Of a stretch of 64,000 nucleotides of DNA, positions 61,303 through 64,000 are shown piece after piece. The notes under the pieces are model-generated. The model did no database searches. It had not been told where the DNA came from and saw nothing but the letters and a program-made list of their open reading frames with translations. Made by a program: the position numbers and the translations under genes. How positions within the stretch are numbered: position 1 is the stretch's first letter; each line of letters starts with the position of its first letter. Origin of the DNA: CAIKZY01 sp044374195 (GTDB lineage Bacteria; Actinomycetota; Actinomycetes; S36-B12); NCBI GenBank assembly GCA_044374195.1, contig JBILOY010000012.1, forward strand, positions 1-64,000, given 5' to 3'.

Positions 61303-62625
61303 CTAGCCGAGCGAGATGGGACGTACGAGATCAGCCCAGATCACGATCACGCCCATGGCGAGCAGGATTCCGGCAACCACGTAGGCGACCGGCAGCAGTC
61401 GAGCGACGTCAACGGGGCCAGGATCAGCTCGCCCTCGAAGACGGGCGACCTTGCGCCGAGCACCCTCGTACAAAGCGCCCGCGACATGCCCGCCATCAAG
61501 GGGCAGTACCGGAATGAGGTTGAACAGGAAGAGGAAGAGGTTCAGTGAGGCAGCTAGGCCAAGGAAGGTAGCGGCCTTGGCCACCAGCGGCTGGTCCATC
61601 GCTGCCACCTCGCCACCGATGCGAGTCACGCCCACCACACTTACCGGGCCGTCGATGGCACGCTCCTGACCGCCGATCAAGGTGTCCTTCACCAGTTCGT
61701 ACAGTCGAATCGGCAGCGAAATCAAACCCTCAACGGATGCCACCGTGATGTCCCACATATAGGCGGGAACGGAGGACCAGCCTTCAGAGACGTACTCGAC
61801 TCCGGGCGAGACCCCAATGAATCCCGAGGTGATCGTGGCTCCGGTGGCCACCGCGTTGGCGTCGTACTCAGGTCGCTGAACGGTGGCGACGTCGACGACA
61901 AGATCTTGCTCCTGCCCGTCACGAGAGATCGTCATCGTCACGCTCTGGTCGCCGTGGGCGCGTATCCACTCTGTGAGTGCATCCCAGGAGCCGAATGTCA
62001 TGTCATTGACCGACACGATGGTGTCACCGGGAAGCAGGCCTGCAGCTCGAGCCGGCCCCACCATTGATCCGGTCGGGCATTGTCCGGACGGAAGCGGTGC
62101 GGCAAGTGGCTGCTCGACGGAGGGTGTGCAGTCCACGACACGGGAGACTGTGAGCGTCGGCTGCGGAAGTCCGATACCGACGAGCATGATCGAGAAGAGG
62201 ATGAAAGCCAGAAGCAGATTCATCATCGGGCCGCCGAGCATGATGATGACGCGCTTGCGCACGGGCAATTTGTAGAACACGCGATTCTCGTCGCCGGGCT
62301 CGATCTCCTCGACAGAAGCCCGGCGCGCATCGGCAACCATCAGCGCGAATCGCCCTGTGGACATGGTCCGTGCAGTTCCTTCGGCATCGCCCTTGGCCGG
62401 AGGCAGCATTCCGATCATTCGAATGTACCCGCCAAGAGGCACGCCCTTGACTCCATATCGAGTCTCGCCCTTGACCTTGGACCACAGCGTGGGGCCGAAT
62501 CCGATCATGTACTCGGTGACGCGAACACCGAACGCCTTCGCAGGTACGAGGTGCCCGAGTTCGTGCAGGGCGATGGATCCGGCGATGACGAGCGCGAACA
62601 ACACGATGCCGATGACTTCGAGCAT
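61303..62625 (-). CDS. rseP: Site-2 protease of the RseP/Rip1 family
   Basis: Intramembrane zinc metalloprotease that usually cleaves anti-sigma factors or other membrane proteins. The 440-aa protein has the active-site HELGH (21-25) in its first membrane helix, a PDZ domain (about 155-250) and the second zinc motif LPLDGGH near residue 370, plus several other membrane segments. I took the ATG at 62625, 1 nt after the dxr stop; 17 upstream codons overlap dxr. The dxr-rseP-ispG order is conserved. Confidence 0.93.
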   Translation of the reverse strand: MLEVIGIVLFALVIAGSIALHELGHLVPAKAFGVRVTEYMIGFGPTLWSKVKGETRYGVKGVPLGGYIRMIGMLPPAKGDAEGTARTMSTGRFALMVADARRASVEEIEPGDENRVFYKLPVRKRVIIMLGGPMMNLLLAFILFSIMLVGIGLPQPTLTVSRVVDCTPSVEQPLAAPLPSGQCPTGSMVGPARAAGLLPGDTIVSVNDMTFGSWDALTEWIRAHGDQSVTMTISRDGQEQDLVVDVATVQRPEYDANAVATGATITSGFIGVSPGVEYVSEGWSSVPAYMWDITVASVEGLISLPIRLYELVKDTLIGGQERAIDGPVSVVGVTRIGGEVAAMDQPLVAKAATFLGLAASLNLFLFLFNLIPVLPLDGGHVAGALYEGARRKVARLRGRADPGPVDVARLLPVAYVVAGILLAMGVIVIWADLVRPISLG

Positions 62626-62626
62626 G

Positions 62627-63835
62627 TCAGCCCCCCGCAATGGCCGTGGCCCGAGCGCGTGCCCAGGCATCAGCATGTAGGACGTCGTCGAGGGTCACGG
62701 CGTTCCCGGGCACCCATTCGCCACTGCCGGGTGCCAGGTGCTCTTCGAGCACCCGGGCGACGGTGTCAACAATGGCTGTGAACGGGATTCGCCCGGCGAG
62801 GAATGCCTCGACGCAGGCTTCATCGGCACCGTTGAAAACTGCTGGCCCCGTACCCCCTGCGCCCGCGGCTCTTCGGGCGAGGCTCACGGCCGGAAATGCC
62901 TCTTCATCAAGCGGGAAGAACTCCCAGGTGGCGGCTGTGGACCAGTCGCAGGCCGCCGCAGCATCGAGGACTCGGTCGGGCCAGGCCATGCCGAGCGCGA
63001 TCGGCAGTCGCATGTCGGGTGGGCTGGCTTGCGCCATCGTTGATCCGTCGATGAATTCGACCATTGAGTGAACGACCGACTGGGGGTGAACCACAACCTC
63101 GATCGAGTCGAGGTCGATGTCGAAGAGCAAATGCGCTTCGATTACCTCGAGTCCCTTATTCATGAGGGTCGCAGAGTTGATAGTGACCAGCGGGCCCATC
63201 GACCAGGTGGGGTGCTTGAGCGCTTGTTCCGCAGTGACGTCGGCGAGCTGCGCGCGAGTCATACCTCGGAACGGCCCGCCACTTGCAGTGAGCACCAGCC
63301 GACGCACTTCCGCAGCAGAGCCCGAACGCAACGACTGCGCCAACGCTGAGTGCTCTGAATCGACAGCCACGATCTGGTCCGGCCGCGCCAATGACTTCAC
63401 CAACGGCCCGCCGATGATCAAGGACTCCTTGTTCGCCAGTGCGAGAACACGATCAGCGCGAAGCGCTTCGAGCGTGGGCACGAGACCCGCAGCGCCGGCA
63501 ATGCCATTGAGCACGACATCGCACGGCCAGCTCGCTAGCTCGCTTGCGGAATCCGGGCCGGCAAGAATCTTGGGCAGTTCGAAGTTTCCGGTGGAAAAGC
63601 CGCGCTGTTGGGCCTCGGCATAGAGGGCCAACTGAAGATCCGAGACCGCGGAGGCTCTCGCGACGGCAATGGCTTCTACACGGAAATCAAGCGCCTGACG
63701 AGCGAGTAGAGCGACATCACTGCCGCCTGCGCTTAGGCCGACGACGTCGAAACTGTCGGGATTTCGTGCAGCGATATCGAGAGCCTGGGTTCCGATGGAA
63801 CCCGTGCTCCCGAGGATGACGATGCGACGAGCCAC
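62627..63835 (-). CDS. dxr: 1-deoxy-D-xylulose 5-phosphate reductoisomerase
   Basis: First committed step of the MEP pathway, NADPH-dependent. The 402-aa protein has the Rossmann motif GSTGSIG (9-15), the substrate and metal region (VDSEHSA and the SASGGPFRG loop) and the C-terminal helical domain. GTG start with AAAGG upstream. It stops 1 nt before rseP. Confidence 0.97.
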   Translation of the reverse strand: MARRIVILGSTGSIGTQALDIAARNPDSFDVVGLSAGGSDVALLARQALDFRVEAIAVARASAVSDLQLALYAEAQQRGFSTGNFELPKILAGPDSASELASWPCDVVLNGIAGAAGLVPTLEALRADRVLALANKESLIIGGPLVKSLARPDQIVAVDSEHSALAQSLRSGSAAEVRRLVLTASGGPFRGMTRAQLADVTAEQALKHPTWSMGPLVTINSATLMNKGLEVIEAHLLFDIDLDSIEVVVHPQSVVHSMVEFIDGSTMAQASPPDMRLPIALGMAWPDRVLDAAAACDWSTAATWEFFPLDEEAFPAVSLARRAAGAGGTGPAVFNGADEACVEAFLAGRIPFTAIVDTVARVLEEHLAPGSGEWVPGNAVTLDDVLHADAWARARATAIAGG

Positions 63836-63883
63836 CTGCGCCTTTCGCTCAACGTGCCGAGATACTCCCCCGACAATATGCGA

Positions 63884-64000
63884 TTACAGCGCGAGGTCGG
63901 TCAGCACCATCACTCGCTCATGGGTGAGATCCATAATCGCCGAGCGAAGGCCCTCGCGGCCTACGCCCGAGGCCTTGATACCGCCGTAGGGCATCTGGTC
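63884..64000 (-). CDS. Aldehyde dehydrogenase family protein, C-terminal end (partial)
   Basis: Only the last 38 codons are inside the window. They read DQMPYGGIKASGVGREG followed by a helix and a short tail, the characteristic C-terminus of NAD(P)-dependent aldehyde dehydrogenases, most like the lactaldehyde or non-phosphorylating glyceraldehyde-3-phosphate type. The TAA stop lies 48 nt before dxr. The substrate and full length cannot be judged. Confidence 0.75.
   Translation of the reverse strand, partial: DQMPYGGIKASGVGREGLRSAIMDLTHERVMVLTDLAL

Overview
The window is a compact, almost one-directional block of housekeeping genes from a high-GC Gram-positive bacterium (phylum Actinomycetota). 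Evidence for that placement is the mihF-type integration host factor, the long HisG, a helicase-dead PriA, the DUF4439 and DUF4081-GNAT genes beside proS and ispG, a SAM-IV-like riboswitch, the many GTG starts and the actinobacterial 16S rRNA 5' end. Genus cannot be fixed from the sequence alone. Every gene except one (a DUF4439 lipoprotein on +) is on the minus strand, so transcription runs from high to low coordinates. ATGA, GTGA and TGATG junctions are very common, and intergenic spaces are mostly 0-50 nt.

Layout in the direction of transcription. 64000-57451: the end of an aldehyde dehydrogenase gene, then dxr, rseP (site-2 protease), ispG, a GNAT gene and proS, i.e. two steps of the MEP isoprenoid pathway plus neighbours. 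56953-57450: the lone + strand lipoprotein. 56859-49964: rimP-nusA-ylxR-infB-rbfA-truB-ribF (transcription and translation initiation). 49885-42439: gltB, gltD and pyk (nitrogen and central carbon). 42372-32530: pyrR-pyrB-pyrC-small ORF-carA-carB-pyrK-pyrD-pyrF, a full route to UMP except pyrE. 32533-25198: mihF, gmk, rpoZ, coaBC, metK, priA, def and fmt. 25201-18215: rsmB, rpe, ribD, ribE, ribBA, ribH, hisE, hisG and an SseB-like gene. 17986-15085: infC-rpmI-rplT, an rRNA methyltransferase and a 2OG-oxygenase-like gene. 14960-12145: cysD and a cysN-cysC fusion. 12041-8461: pheS-pheT. 8427-2172: argC-J-B-D-R-H, without argF and argG. 2133-832: tyrS. 831-1: the promoter and leader region of an rRNA operon and the first ~390 nt of 16S rRNA.

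Regulation is the most informative part of the window. I see a SAM-IV-type riboswitch before metK, a PyrR-binding hairpin touching the pyrR ribosome-binding site, a multi-hairpin attenuator leader before infC (which starts at AUC), and a tandem-repeat operator in the argC promoter. In several genes a -10-like hexamer lies 6-7 nt before the start codon with no Shine-Dalgarno sequence, which suggests leaderless mRNAs. I found no mobile element, CRISPR array, prophage, toxin system or tRNA gene. No large novel system is apparent. The best new leads are the infC leader, a 29-codon ORF coupled at both ends between pyrC and carA, and the oxygenase-like gene at the sulfate-activation locus.
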